A DNA stretch of 64,000 nt. Origin: Facklamia miroungae. Lineage in GTDB: Bacteria; Bacillota; Bacilli; Lactobacillales; Aerococcaceae. Location: contig NZ_JAAXPS010000002.1 of the NCBI RefSeq assembly GCF_012396555.1, positions 1 to 64,000 of the forward strand, in the 5' to 3' direction. A program made the position numbers and the translations under genes. Below, one piece after another: positions 1 through 9,212 of the stretch (positions are counted from its first letter, which is position 1; each line of letters begins with the position of its first letter). The notes under the pieces are model-generated. The model searched no databases, had not been told where the DNA came from, and saw only the letters and a program-made list of their open reading frames with translations.

Positions 1-469
1 AGTAAAAGTGACTGGGTTACCTGTTGATTATAATACTGGCTATGCAATTGCTGGGGGATATAAATTTCCTGTCGATGGAGTCAAATACTTTGTGGCGGGA
101 GATGGTGAAATCAGTACCAGTGAAGGCTTTGTATTCAATCGTAATGAGGAATCGCGTTTAGCAAGAGTAAAAGAAGCCAATCCGACACCGACACCAACTG
201 TCCCGGATTGGATTCCGGATTGGTTTGATCGTTATCCGGAGAATGCAGTCATCAAACCATTTGATCCCGATATTGCTTATTTTTATTTATTGGGTAAAGA
301 GGACTTCCCAGCCGATGCTTATATGAGTGACTTCGAGTTCAATGATGATGGTTCTTATACTTTGACCATTGCATCAAGAGATAAGATGGTTGATCCAAAT
401 ACTTCGAAAAAAGAGGCTATCATCGATGTATTTGTTGTATATGCCGATGGGACATATTATAAGAAGTAG
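1..469 (+). CDS. C-terminal end of a surface/secreted protein (partial)
   Basis: The reading frame is already open at the first base, so the gene begins before the window and only about 155 C-terminal residues are seen. The GTG at position 8 is an internal codon, not a likely start. The visible part has a short Thr-Pro repeat (TPTPT) near the middle, then an acidic, aromatic-rich region ending at Lys-Lys and a TAG stop. No LPXTG sorting signal, membrane helix or catalytic motif is visible. The proline-threonine linker and the absence of cysteine suit an extracellular protein, but this is inference. I do not recognise the family. Confidence 0.6.
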   Translation, partial: VKVTGLPVDYNTGYAIAGGYKFPVDGVKYFVAGDGEISTSEGFVFNRNEESRLARVKEANPTPTPTVPDWIPDWFDRYPENAVIKPFDPDIAYFYLLGKEDFPADAYMSDFEFNDDGSYTLTIASRDKMVDPNTSKKEAIIDVFVVYADGTYYKK

Positions 470-715
470 AATGATCGTTGAGAGTGACCCGATGGCAATA
501 AGTTTTCTATTTAAGGTGTTTAATGATCGAAAATGTTAGAATACTGGATATTAAAAAATTGTAGAAAAAATCCGCAAATTATTTTCGAACCTTTCCTTTT
601 GATGAATGTAAGCAAGTTTCGTTCACTTATGAACTCGGTAAATAAAAACTTAGGGAATCTTAAACTCGCTTCGAATTTAAGAAAAGTAAAGAAGAGAAAG
701 AATAATAGAAGCGGT

Positions 716-745
716 AAGCACTTACTATGAAGTAGGTGCTTTTTT
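716..745 (+). terminator. Rho-independent terminator
   Basis: An 11-bp stem (AAGCACTTACT with AGTAGGTGCTT, one G-U pair) is followed by six T. It lies about 250 bp after the partial surface-protein gene and may terminate its transcript. Confidence 0.7.
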
Positions 746-882
746 ATTTATAGATAGGAGCAGTAAATGGGTAAGCTGATGTTATTTGTTTCTTTAAATG
801 GCATAACCTATCAATTTTACTAGCGTAGCTAAATATAGAGCAAGAATAAACTAGCAAAATTTGCCGTCTTTGATGAGCTATT

Positions 883-1215
883 CTAATGGATACAGTTACC
901 ATTCTCGTTCTTCTTTGCTTTGTTAATAACTTTACAAAGGCATGATTGATTAGTTTTAATCACATAATCTGTAGCTACTAGCGCATGTCCTCTCCGCGAT
1001 TCTACTTCAATGACTTGTCCAAAAACTTTTGCCACTGCTGGGCCGTGTAGCTAACATGTCTTCCTTGAATAATCTTATCTATTTTATCTGAAAGTTTAAG
1101 GGGAAAAGTCTTTAGGATAAGAAGGAACTAGATGTTTATCAATGAAGTTAGAAAATGATTTGAATAAATTGTTAGCCTTGCCATACCACTTTTAGCAACT
1201 GAGCAAAAGCTTATT
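883..1215 (-). pseudogene. Decayed protein-coding remnant, family not recognised
   Basis: Read on the minus strand, overlapping frames give protein-like segments. One frame (about 1128 down to 1000) reads SDKIDKIIQGRHVSY and on to a stop. Another (1050 down to 883) continues with VESRRGHALVATDYVIKT. They would join into one protein after a frameshift. A third piece further upstream (about 1215-1140) ends at a stop. No start codon with a ribosome binding site is present. This is best read as the relic of a gene broken by several frameshifts and stops. The rest of 746-1465 shows nothing else except the promoter area of the next gene. Confidence 0.3.
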
Positions 1216-1465
1216 GAGTAAAAATAGATTTCGTTGATGAACTGACTTTACCAGAAAGTTAAATTTTATTAGTAAAAGCTGGTTTATTGCTGTCCAAAGT
1301 CAGTAACATTTTATTATACCGTACAGAAGCTATTATCGTTTTTAAGTGATGTTTGAAGAGACTGAGACGAAAATTTTAATTGGCTGAAAAAAATTAAGCA
1401 AAAAATGTAACCTTATTTAAAACTGTTCGTCTAATAATATATAAAGACGATAAAGGAGTTTTTTT

Positions 1466-2542
1466 ATGACATATATTGAAATAATAAAACAAAGTGTAAT
1501 CATTTTTCCCTTACTAGCTCTTTTGATGACCTTCCCCTATATGCTCTATACCTATAGGAAATACGGAGCCCTCAGCTTTTTTAGGACGATGATTATTTAC
1601 TCGTTTTCCTTGTATCTATTGACCTGCTATCTGCTAGTTATTTTACCTCTACCAGATTCGTCAACTGTCAGCGGAAGTTACATGGATAAGATTAATTTGG
1701 TTCCATTTTCTTTTGTTGCAGACTTTTTTAATGAAAATCCGTTTAGATTGAGTCAACCGAGCACCTATTTATTGGGATTAAAACATTCTACCTTTTTAGT
1801 ACCGGCGTTTAATGTATTAATGCTAGTGCCATTTGGCAGCTATTTAAGATATTTTTTTAAGTGTAGTTTTAAGAAGGTCGTCTTGTACACCTTCTTACTG
1901 AGTTTATTTTTTGAATTAACCCAACTATCAGGATTGTACTTTATCTATAATGCGCCCTATCGACTATTTGATATGGATGATCTGATTCAAAATACAGCAG
2001 GAGGAATGGTAGGTTATTTTGTTGCGAGTCTTTTCACTCGAATAATGCCTACACGAGATTTAATCGATAGCGAGTCTTTTGAGAAAGGCAAAAAGGTATC
2101 AGGAATTAGATTTATCCTGGCATATGCAATAGATATTCAAATCATAGGTCTTATTAGTAGTTTTAGTATGCTTCCTTGGCTTTTTCTGCTCATATACTTG
2201 GGATATTTTACACTGCTTCCTAAGAAAAAAGGAAGCACTCTTGGAATGAAGCTATTAAAATTTAAAATGAGCATTCCAAAGAAAGATCACAATCTTTTAT
2301 ACGTGGTAAGAAGCGTGATGATGCTCTTGTATTTTTATGGAATCCCCTATTCATCATTGTGGACAATCGAAATCATAAACGGAAATGGTGGAACGATAGT
2401 AGAATCCGCAGCTGCTTTTGTGTGTTTTATGGTATTTATGATATATATTATTGTGACTATCTATACGATCTTTGCCTATAGAAAGTTTGTGTTTGATAAA
2501 ATATGTAATGTGAGCTATATTAGCGAGGTTAAATCGGGGTAA
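1466..2542 (+). CDS. VanZ-like / RDD-domain membrane protein
   Basis: A 358-aa integral membrane protein. The N-terminal half (about residues 5-200) has the VanZ layout: several hydrophobic helices and the family's conserved stretch around NLVPF, then a FELTQL helix and the DMDDLIQNTAGGMVGY motif. The C-terminal part (about 205-350) matches an RDD domain, with the basic segment KKKGSTLGMKLLKFK between helices. VanZ/RDD two-domain proteins are common in Firmicutes. VanZ homologues have been tied to tolerance of lipoglycopeptides, but the function of this fusion is not established. The start is supported by AAAGGAG nine bases upstream. It sits just before an ECF sigma operon, with only 31 bp between them. 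Confidence 0.85.
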   Translation: MTYIEIIKQSVIIFPLLALLMTFPYMLYTYRKYGALSFFRTMIIYSFSLYLLTCYLLVILPLPDSSTVSGSYMDKINLVPFSFVADFFNENPFRLSQPSTYLLGLKHSTFLVPAFNVLMLVPFGSYLRYFFKCSFKKVVLYTFLLSLFFELTQLSGLYFIYNAPYRLFDMDDLIQNTAGGMVGYFVASLFTRIMPTRDLIDSESFEKGKKVSGIRFILAYAIDIQIIGLISSFSMLPWLFLLIYLGYFTLLPKKKGSTLGMKLLKFKMSIPKKDHNLLYVVRSVMMLLYFYGIPYSSLWTIEIINGNGGTIVESAAAFVCFMVFMIYIIVTIYTIFAYRKFVFDKICNVSYISEVKSG

Positions 2543-2573
2543 AGAAAATAGGGTATGAAAGGAGGATAATTCT

Positions 2574-3080
2574 TTGGACTTTAATAATATCTATCTGGAT
2601 TATAAAGATGATGTATATCGATTTATCACTAAACTTTGTGATTATCAATTGGATATAGCGGATGATATTACACAAGAAGTTTTTCTAAAAGCCTATCTCA
2701 ATATAGAAAAATATCGAGGCGATAGTAGTATTAAAACGTGGCTTTTTACAATAGCCAAGAATACCTTCCTGGATCAGGTTAGAAAGAAACAAATAAAGTG
2801 TCAATCAATTGATAACTTAGAAAATTTTGGAATAGCAGACCGACATGATTCGATGAAAGAAAATGAAAATAGAGAATTAATGGAGCTGATCTTAAAAATT
2901 ATATTTGATTTTCCTGAAACTATGCGACTTGTATTTTTAGCTAGGATATACACAGAGGACTCTTACGAAAAGATTTCAAAAGATAATTGTATATCTGTAT
3001 CATCTGCAAAAGTTTTAGTATGTCGGGCTAGAAAGAAGTTAAAGAAATCGTTAAAGGAGGAATACCACTATGAAGTATGA
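2574..3080 (+). CDS. ECF-type RNA polymerase sigma factor
   Basis: A 168-aa extracytoplasmic-function sigma factor. Region 2 lies at about residues 8-75, with DDVYRFI, DDITQEVFLKAY and the -10 binding segment around KTWLFTIAKN. Region 4 lies at about 105-160, with a helix-turn-helix containing YEKISKDNCISVSSAKVLVCRARKKL split over two helices. The start is an unusual TTG, chosen because a strong AAAGGAGG sits 8 bases upstream and no ATG fits. The gene overlaps the anti-sigma gene by 11 bp, the usual arrangement for translational coupling. The operon continues with an ABC exporter, suggesting a self-contained response to envelope or peptide stress (inference). Confidence 0.9.
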   Translation: MDFNNIYLDYKDDVYRFITKLCDYQLDIADDITQEVFLKAYLNIEKYRGDSSIKTWLFTIAKNTFLDQVRKKQIKCQSIDNLENFGIADRHDSMKENENRELMELILKIIFDFPETMRLVFLARIYTEDSYEKISKDNCISVSSAKVLVCRARKKLKKSLKEEYHYEV

Positions 3081-3738
3081 TTGTGATCTAATTGTAGATT
3101 TACTTCCCCTATATGTTGAAGGGGTTTTGAGTCAAACGAGTAATGAGATTGTCGAAGAACACTTAAGAGAATGTGAAGATTGCATAGAACTATTAGAAGA
3201 ACTTAAAAAGGATAATTCTCTTCGTTTAAAAGAAAAAGAATCTTATGAAACACACGTCAAAGAATATACCGAAAGGGTAAAGAAAAGAAAAAGAATAATT
3301 AGGCTGGCTTTAGGCGCACTATTTTTTGTGTGTATAGGTGCAGCATCTATTATGACCTATTTTGCTACCCATGATCCTTTCGAATATATCGCTACTGACA
3401 TTGCTACTTATCAAGAAGCTAAAGAATATATTAAGGAGGGGAAGGTGCCTAAGATCATGCCGGAAACGGCAGAGCATATTTCGATCATTTACCAAACTGA
3501 AGGTAAAAAATTAAATGGGAAATTCCATGTCAATGCCCAAGATATGAAAAAAATGCAAAGTGGGCTCAAGAAGGCAACGGTTGACCACTTAAGAATGGCT
3601 ACCGAAGCAATTGATGGAAATTATAATGAAGTGAAAAAGACCTTGGAAAAGGAACCAGAAGGCGTGAGATACTATCAAGACGATAGATTTGTCTATGTAT
3701 TTATACCAGATGGAACCATTTATTATTTTCTTAAGTAA
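3070..3738 (+). CDS. Membrane-bound anti-sigma factor with zf-HC2 motif
   Basis: A 222-aa protein. The N-terminus carries a zinc-binding anti-sigma motif: Cys5, then H31-x3-C35-x2-C38 (HLRECEDC). A basic stretch is followed by one membrane helix at about residues 75-98. The C-terminal extracytoplasmic part (about 125 residues) has no family I recognise and could be the sensor. AAAGGAGG precedes the ATG, which lies inside the sigma gene. By analogy with ZAS-type anti-sigma factors it would hold the ECF factor inactive at the membrane until a signal arrives. Confidence 0.85.
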   Translation: MKYDCDLIVDLLPLYVEGVLSQTSNEIVEEHLRECEDCIELLEELKKDNSLRLKEKESYETHVKEYTERVKKRKRIIRLALGALFFVCIGAASIMTYFATHDPFEYIATDIATYQEAKEYIKEGKVPKIMPETAEHISIIYQTEGKKLNGKFHVNAQDMKKMQSGLKKATVDHLRMATEAIDGNYNEVKKTLEKEPEGVRYYQDDRFVYVFIPDGTIYYFLK

Positions 3739-3750
3739 AAGGTGAAATAA

Positions 3751-4551
3751 ATGATAAAATTAGAAAACTTAAATAAGAGTTATAAAGATTCGCATATATT
3801 AAAGGGCGTAACCCTTGAAGTGAATGATGGAGAAATTTATGGCTTGATTGGAAAAAATGGTGCAGGAAAGACAACTATATTTAAGATGATTTTAGGACTA
3901 TCTAAGCTTGATAGTGGAAAACTTATAATTAATGAGAGTAGAACCCGTAAGGAACTAATAGAAAGTAGAAAAAAAATAGGTTTTTTTATTGGGCTTAATT
4001 TCTTTGGCTACTTAAATGCAGAAGCTAATTTGAAATACTATTGTCAACTGAAGGGAATTACGAATAAAGGCGAAGTTGATCGTGTTTTAAAAATTGTCGG
4101 GCTTGATGGTAATAATAAGGCGTATAAGTCATTTTCCATGGGGATGAAACAAAGGCTCGGAATAGCTAATGCCTTATTAGGTAATCCAGAAACGCTGATA
4201 TTAGATGAGCCAACAAACGGACTCGATCCACAGGGCATTGCTAATATTAGGAACTTGATAAAACAATTAAATGAGGAACATAAAATGACGATTATCGTAT
4301 CTTCTCATAATTTGAGTGAGCTTGAAAATACGGCTAATCGTTTTGGAATCGTTCATAATGGTAAGATACTGAAGGAACTGACAAGAGAGGATTTATCTGA
4401 AAATAAGGACCGTGTAGAGATTCGAGTAGAAGATTTGGAGAGGGCAAAAAAAGTATTGCTAGAAAACAATATCGAACTACTAGAAGCTAGTATAAAAGCG
4501 ACATCTCTTGAAAATTATTACTTTAGATTGGTGGATAGAGAAGATGATTGA
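3751..4551 (+). CDS. ABC transporter ATP-binding protein (BcrA-like)
   Basis: A 266-aa nucleotide-binding subunit. Walker A is GKNGAGKTT (about residues 34-42), the signature is SFSMGMKQRLG (about 127-137) and Walker B is LILDEPTNGLDP (about 150-161), with an H-loop in SSHNLSEL. The C-terminal 60 residues are typical of the BcrA/drug-exporter group. It lies 12 bp after the anti-sigma gene and overlaps the permease by 8 bp (ATGATTGA). Expected to power export or removal of a peptide or lipid-type compound with the next gene. Confidence 0.9.
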   Translation: MIKLENLNKSYKDSHILKGVTLEVNDGEIYGLIGKNGAGKTTIFKMILGLSKLDSGKLIINESRTRKELIESRKKIGFFIGLNFFGYLNAEANLKYYCQLKGITNKGEVDRVLKIVGLDGNNKAYKSFSMGMKQRLGIANALLGNPETLILDEPTNGLDPQGIANIRNLIKQLNEEHKMTIIVSSHNLSELENTANRFGIVHNGKILKELTREDLSENKDRVEIRVEDLERAKKVLLENNIELLEASIKATSLENYYFRLVDREDD

Positions 4552-5293
4552 TTATATAGTGGCAGATATCAAAAGAATAATGAAGAAGAATTCCTTTTTG
4601 TACGTTGTAATAGGTTATTTATTGCTTTTCTTTTTAATCTATTTTATAAAAAGTGGTCCAACTTATCAGTCGCAAGATATAATTTCAGATATTGAATCGT
4701 TAAATGGGTGGTTTCCATTGTTTTGTGGATTAGTCTTGTTCTTGGCCGTCTACTACGATGACTTTAAGGCAAAAACAATGCAGATAGCGATTGGATTTGG
4801 AATCTCTAGAAATAAGGTCGTCTTATCAAAAATTATTTCAATCTTTATACTTGTTGGATTAATGATGGCTGTAATATGTCTATTCTTGATTGGAATACCA
4901 CAAGTATTTGGGAGTCACTTTACAAATAGTCAAATCAAGCAAATAATTTTAAGTGGCGTTACCGAATGGATTCGAACAGTAGGGATGGTATGTCTGAGCA
5001 TTCCGCTAATTTATTACACACAAAATGTGATAAATGGTGTATTGATTTATATTTTACTAGCCTCAAGATTTGTTTTGTTGATAGGATCCTCAATTTTAGA
5101 AAGAGAATTCATTAGGAAAATCTTTGGTGATTTATCTCAGTATCTCTTGACTTTTAATGTTTATTCACTTAAAACCCAAATCATACGCAGTGAGGAGATT
5201 TCTTTAGTAAAAAGTTTTATATTAATTTTGTATATTCTTATTCCTATTCTGCTTTCAATCGCAGCTTTTAGGAATAAAGAATTGGAGTTTTAG
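4544..5293 (+). CDS. ABC transporter permease (ABC-2 type)
   Basis: A protein of about 249 aa with six predicted hydrophobic segments and no other domain. The start was placed at ATG 4544, which overlaps the ATPase stop in the typical ATGATTGA coupling. An upstream in-frame TTG at 4508 is less likely. Topology and position fit the membrane partner of the preceding BcrA-like ATPase. The cargo cannot be told from sequence. Confidence 0.85.
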   Translation: MIDYIVADIKRIMKKNSFLYVVIGYLLLFFLIYFIKSGPTYQSQDIISDIESLNGWFPLFCGLVLFLAVYYDDFKAKTMQIAIGFGISRNKVVLSKIISIFILVGLMMAVICLFLIGIPQVFGSHFTNSQIKQIILSGVTEWIRTVGMVCLSIPLIYYTQNVINGVLIYILLASRFVLLIGSSILEREFIRKIFGDLSQYLLTFNVYSLKTQIIRSEEISLVKSFILILYILIPILLSIAAFRNKELEF

Positions 5294-5306
5294 AAAGGAG
5301 AAAAAT

Positions 5307-5705
5307 ATGAAAAAAGTAATAGGATTGATCATTAGCGTACTCATTCTATTAGGAGCTGTCTGGGCGAAGGGGTATTACAATGATCGATATGTAGAATCCG
5401 GAGTATATTACACACAAATACCATTGGATGAAAAGAATGAGAAGGATGAATGGATTATAGATGATGATGGTAATAAGGTTGAAAAAGGAAAGGAATACCA
5501 TCTTGTGGCCTATGATGAAAAAGGAAACGAGAGGGAAATAAATTTCTTTAAACGCGGAGAAGCAAGTGATTATTTTTCAGCAGGAATATATATTCAGTGC
5601 AGTATGTCAAAAACTATTTTGTTGAAATCAAGTGTGGTGGATAAAAACGAAGTTCCAAAAGTTGCACTGGACAAAATTACGGAAAATGGAACAAGAATAA
5701 ATTAG
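5307..5705 (+). CDS. YxeA-family secreted protein (DUF1093)
   Basis: A 132-aa protein with an N-terminal hydrophobic signal/anchor (residues 3-20) and a soluble YxeA/DUF1093 domain. The YYTQIP segment, the extended strand region and the EYHLVAYDEKGNEREI stretch are characteristic. AGAAAGGAG lies 7 bases before the ATG, 13 bp after the permease. In Bacillus, yxeA lies beside the bacitracin-type YxdLM exporter, and this ABC-plus-YxeA pairing repeats that arrangement. Its molecular role is unknown. It is probably the last gene of the sigma-factor operon. Confidence 0.85.
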   Translation: MKKVIGLIISVLILLGAVWAKGYYNDRYVESGVYYTQIPLDEKNEKDEWIIDDDGNKVEKGKEYHLVAYDEKGNEREINFFKRGEASDYFSAGIYIQCSMSKTILLKSSVVDKNEVPKVALDKITENGTRIN

Positions 5706-5722
5706 AATAAGGTGGTTAAAAG

Positions 5723-6544
5723 ATGGAAAAGGATATAAAAAAAGACGGAATCACTGGTTACCAACTAAAAATGATTGGTGTCATTTTGATGGTATTTGAT
5801 CATATCCATCAGATGTTTTATTATGCAGGCGATTTAGAATGGCTGCGAATCTTAGGTCGACCTGTCCTTCCTATTTTTTTATTTATGTGCGCGGAAGGCT
5901 ATTATCATACACGTTCAAAGAAAAAATATGCATTACGCTTACTGATAGCAGCAGTTGCGATGCGTATTGGTACATCGACGATTAATACGCTTTTCCCTAT
6001 TACTAAGTATGAAGTCAATCTAATGAATAATGTTTTTTATACAATGTTTGTATCCGTTATTGTTATGATGGCGATCGATAGCATCAGAGAAAAGAAGTTT
6101 TTAAAAGCAATATTATTTTTTGCAATCCCACTTTTAGGTGATGTGCTATTAAATGTTGCCATTTTCACTGGGAATGTTTCTTTGATATCGATTGTTCTTT
6201 TTCTACCAATGTATCTTGCAGTAGAAGGTGGATTTACAGCCGTAATATTGGCAGTCCTTTTTTATGTATTTAGAGAAAATAGAATGAAGCAATCTATTTG
6301 TTTAATTATAGTGTCATTTATCGGTATTGTCTTGAATTTTGTGTCGAAGGGATTTTCTATTTCTTTTGTAGACCTATTTACACAGAATATACAATGGATG
6401 ATGGTCTTTTCATTAATACCCATTTCTCTGTATAACGGTCAAAGAGGGAAAAGCTCAAAATACTTTTTCTATATTTTTTATCCCGCCCATATATTTGCAC
6501 TATACATAATAGCGTATGTACTGATAAAAAATGGAGTGTTGTAA
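5723..6544 (+). CDS. TraX-family membrane protein
   Basis: A 273-aa polytopic protein. The N-terminal segment GYQLKMIGVILMVFDHIHQM and the nearby GRPVLPIFLFMCAEGYYHT are hallmarks of the TraX family, the acetyltransferase-like membrane protein first known from F-pilin acetylation. In Firmicutes, chromosomal TraX homologues are common and not linked to conjugation. A GGTGG-type ribosome binding site precedes the ATG. It follows yxeA by 17 bp and may be co-transcribed. Confidence 0.85.
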   Translation: MEKDIKKDGITGYQLKMIGVILMVFDHIHQMFYYAGDLEWLRILGRPVLPIFLFMCAEGYYHTRSKKKYALRLLIAAVAMRIGTSTINTLFPITKYEVNLMNNVFYTMFVSVIVMMAIDSIREKKFLKAILFFAIPLLGDVLLNVAIFTGNVSLISIVLFLPMYLAVEGGFTAVILAVLFYVFRENRMKQSICLIIVSFIGIVLNFVSKGFSISFVDLFTQNIQWMMVFSLIPISLYNGQRGKSSKYFFYIFYPAHIFALYIIAYVLIKNGVL

Positions 6545-6574
6545 TATATTGAGATTGTTTTTTAGAGGTGTGGA

Positions 6575-7006
6575 ATGAATATAAAATTTATACAGTCAAA
6601 TGAAATAAAAATTTCTTTAAATGAAGAACAAATCGATCAAATTTCTTCACCTGATATAATTAGAAATGGGTGTAAGCAAAAAGACGTCATAGCCTACGAT
6701 ATTTTTGACGATGATGAATTAGTAGGCTTTGCCATGCTTAAACAATTTAGCAGAGGGAGCTGGTTTCTTTGGAATTATGCCATCGATAAAAAATTTCAAG
6801 GGCTAGGACTAGGTTTTAGGGCTTTAGAGATACTGTTAAAAATAATGAAAGAAAATTTTTGTGCATCTGAAATTACTACAACTTATCGCTATGGGAATGA
6901 AAGAGCAAAAAATTTATATAAGAAAATTGGATTTGCAGAAATTGATAGTGTAGATGAACCTAGCTGTCGTGAAGTGAACATGCTTCTTGAGTTAAAGAAT
7001 GTATGA
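6575..7006 (+). CDS. GNAT-family N-acetyltransferase
   Basis: A 143-aa GNAT protein. The acetyl-CoA binding loop is visible as KKFQGLGLGFRAL (about residues 73-85, pattern Q-x-x-G-x-G). A later YRYGNERAKNLYKKIGF segment is typical of motif B (N-x-x-A-x-x-L-Y-x-x-x-G-F). The fold resembles the BltD/spermidine acetyltransferase group, but the substrate cannot be assigned. GAGGTGTGG precedes the ATG. It follows the TraX gene by about 30 bp. Confidence 0.85.
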   Translation: MNIKFIQSNEIKISLNEEQIDQISSPDIIRNGCKQKDVIAYDIFDDDELVGFAMLKQFSRGSWFLWNYAIDKKFQGLGLGFRALEILLKIMKENFCASEITTTYRYGNERAKNLYKKIGFAEIDSVDEPSCREVNMLLELKNV

Positions 7007-7050
7007 TAAGCAGAATAAGATTTTAAATTACGTCTAAGGAGAAGAAAGGC

Positions 7051-7545
7051 ATGCGGAAGTTAATCATCATCAGAGGGAATTCGGGAAGTGGGAAAACAAC
7101 TTTAGCCAAAGAACTCCAAAAAGCCTTCGGACCGAATACATTAGTGATTTCGCAAGACACTATTAGAAGGGAAATGTTGCGTGTTCATGACGGCAATGGT
7201 AGCGAAACAATTAAACTGTTGAAGACGTTGATTGAATATGGCCATTCAAACAACAAAGTAACGATTCTCGAGGGGATTCTTAATTCAAAATGGTATCAAT
7301 CGCTTTTTGAAAAGGCCGAAGAACTCTATGGTCCAGAAAATATCTTTGCTTATTATTACGAATTACCTTTTGAAGAAACTTTTAAAAGACATCTAACCAA
7401 AGCCGAACGAAATGATTTTGGTGAGAGAGAGTTAAAAAGATGGTGGAATGAAAGGGATTATATTGAATGTATCAAAGAAGAAGTGATCACTAAAGAGATA
7501 GAAATTGAAGAAGCAGTTAAAATGATTGTTGCTAAAATGAATTAG
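7051..7545 (+). CDS. Small P-loop kinase-like ATPase (AAA_33 type)
   Basis: A 164-aa protein with a clear Walker A (GNSGSGKTT, residues 9-17), a QDTIRREML segment after the second strand and a TILEGIL strand that could supply the Walker B-like acid. This layout matches the AAA_33/zeta-toxin-like kinase group, often annotated simply as kinase. No antitoxin gene is adjacent, so a toxin role is not supported. AAGGAGAAGAAAGG lies upstream. The substrate is unknown. Confidence 0.75.
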   Translation: MRKLIIIRGNSGSGKTTLAKELQKAFGPNTLVISQDTIRREMLRVHDGNGSETIKLLKTLIEYGHSNNKVTILEGILNSKWYQSLFEKAEELYGPENIFAYYYELPFEETFKRHLTKAERNDFGERELKRWWNERDYIECIKEEVITKEIEIEEAVKMIVAKMN

Positions 7546-7727
7546 CATAATTAATTTGTTACTCAAATGAATATTAATGGAAAGACGGTTGAGAAGCTGC
7601 CAAGTTGAATTAATAATTAAAAAGTTGAAGGCTTTTTCAAAACATAAGTTCTAGGAATTTGACAGGTTCTTAAAATTTGCTCTAGTTAATAACTGTAGGC
7701 ATTCACTTGTTTCATTCCACAGATAAA

Positions 7728-7768
7728 GACCTCAAATGTTGATTTATCTCAACTTTTGAGGTCTTTTT
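7728..7768. terminator. Strong bidirectional terminator
   Basis: Nearly perfect hairpin GACCTCAAA...TTTGAGGTC with extra GTTGA/TCAAC pairing, T-run on the plus side and A-run on the other. It separates the converging kinase gene and the minus-strand symporter gene. Confidence 0.85.
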
Positions 7769-7787
7769 ATTAAGAGAGATAGTTGAA

Positions 7788-9182
7788 CTAACCTATTTCC
7801 TCTCGGATGAACTCTTGACCAGCCTTGTAGCTATCGAGAATGCGCTTAACTTGACTTGCTAGGAATAGGAGAGCGATCATGTTAGGGAAGACCATTAAGC
7901 CATTAAAGAAGTCGGCCATTTTCCAAACAAAGTCAACTTTTTGTGTTAAAGAAGATCCTAATACGATAAACAAAACAACTAGGATCCGATAAGGCAGAAG
8001 TCCTTTTTTACCAAATAAATAACGGATATTAGTTTCACCAAAGTAATACCAACCCACAATCGTAGTAAAGGCGAAGAAGGTTAGACAAATAGCAAGGAAG
8101 ATAGTTCCATAGGTACCGAATGCAGTGGAGAAAGCATCCTGGGTAACTAATGGCCCTGCTAAACCTTTTTCATGCGCTCCTGTCACCAAAATGACCATAG
8201 CTGTGGCAGTTCCAACAACGAGTGTATCAACGAAGACACCGACAATGGCAACTAGCCCTTGCTCAGCCGGATGCTTTACATTAGCAACTGCGTGGGCATG
8301 AGGAGTAGAACCCATACCTGCTTCGTTAGAAAAGAGACCTCTAGCTACACCAAAGCGGATGGCTTGTTTTACAGTGACCCCGATAGCACCACCCATAACA
8401 GAAGTTGGCTTAAATGCTTCCACAAAGATTGACTTGAATGCAGGAACTACTTGATCACCAAATTTGAACATGACAACGATTACACCTACGATGTATAGGG
8501 CAGCCATAAATGGTACTACCATTTCGGCAAAGTTAGCAATTCGCTTCATTCCACCCATGAAGACGAGCGCTGCGGCAATAGCAATGCCTACCCCAATAAA
8601 AATTGGATTGATGCCTGTCGCTTCGGTGACAGCGGCAGAAATAGAATTTGATTGCACCAAATTACCAATAAAACCTAAGGCCAAAATAATCGCTACTGAG
8701 AAGAAACCAGCTAAAAATTTAGCAAGGGGCTTATACTTTAAACCTTTACTAATATAGAAAGCAGGACCTCCTACATAGTCACCATCGCGAACTTCACGGT
8801 ATTTCTGTGCTAAGACTGCCTCTCCAAAAATAGTTGCCATACCTATAATACCTGATATCCACATCCAGAAAATAGCTCCTGGTCCACCAGCCATTATAGC
8901 TGTTGCAATTCCAGCGATATTTCCCGTTCCAACCTGAGCAGCAATTGCGGTTGCAAGTGCTTGAAACGATGACATCGTACCTGCTTTATCTTTTTCTTTA
9001 TCTCCAAAAACGCTTCCGAATGTTTCTTTAAAAGCTCTTTTGAAGTAACGGATTTGAGGGAATCCTAGATATATAGAATAAATTGATCCAACAATCATGA
9101 GAAGAATCCAAAGCACATCATCCCACATTATGTCACTCGCCTTAGAAATTCCTTCAACCAAAGAATTTAAAAATGCATCCAT
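7788..9182 (-). CDS. Alanine/glycine:cation symporter (AGCS family)
   Basis: About 464 aa, an integral membrane sodium- or proton-coupled symporter for alanine or glycine. Family motifs are present: GGPGAIFWMWISGIIGMAT with FGEAVLAQKYR in the first half, and GVARGLFSNEAGMGSTPHAHA in the second. About ten membrane helices are visible. ATG 9182 was preferred over GTG 9191 because AAGGGG lies eight bases before it. A sigma-A-type promoter lies about 35-60 bp upstream. It stands alone between two terminators. Confidence 0.92.
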   Translation of the reverse strand: MDAFLNSLVEGISKASDIMWDDVLWILLMIVGSIYSIYLGFPQIRYFKRAFKETFGSVFGDKEKDKAGTMSSFQALATAIAAQVGTGNIAGIATAIMAGGPGAIFWMWISGIIGMATIFGEAVLAQKYREVRDGDYVGGPAFYISKGLKYKPLAKFLAGFFSVAIILALGFIGNLVQSNSISAAVTEATGINPIFIGVGIAIAAALVFMGGMKRIANFAEMVVPFMAALYIVGVIVVMFKFGDQVVPAFKSIFVEAFKPTSVMGGAIGVTVKQAIRFGVARGLFSNEAGMGSTPHAHAVANVKHPAEQGLVAIVGVFVDTLVVGTATAMVILVTGAHEKGLAGPLVTQDAFSTAFGTYGTIFLAICLTFFAFTTIVGWYYFGETNIRYLFGKKGLLPYRILVVLFIVLGSSLTQKVDFVWKMADFFNGLMVFPNMIALLFLASQVKRILDSYKAGQEFIREEIG

Positions 9183-9212
9183 CTCTATCACCCCTTATTT
9201 TTATTCAATTAA

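Noticed and set aside
533-730. 65-codon plus-strand frame
   Set aside because: No ribosome binding site, Lys/Asn-rich noise-like composition, and its end runs into a terminator stem.
5723-6544. Sign of conjugative element from the TraX match
   Set aside because: Chromosomal TraX homologues are common in Firmicutes and no relaxase, coupling protein or pilus gene is nearby.
7051-7545. Zeta-type toxin
   Set aside because: Only the P-loop is shared and no antitoxin gene is adjacent. Called as a small kinase instead.
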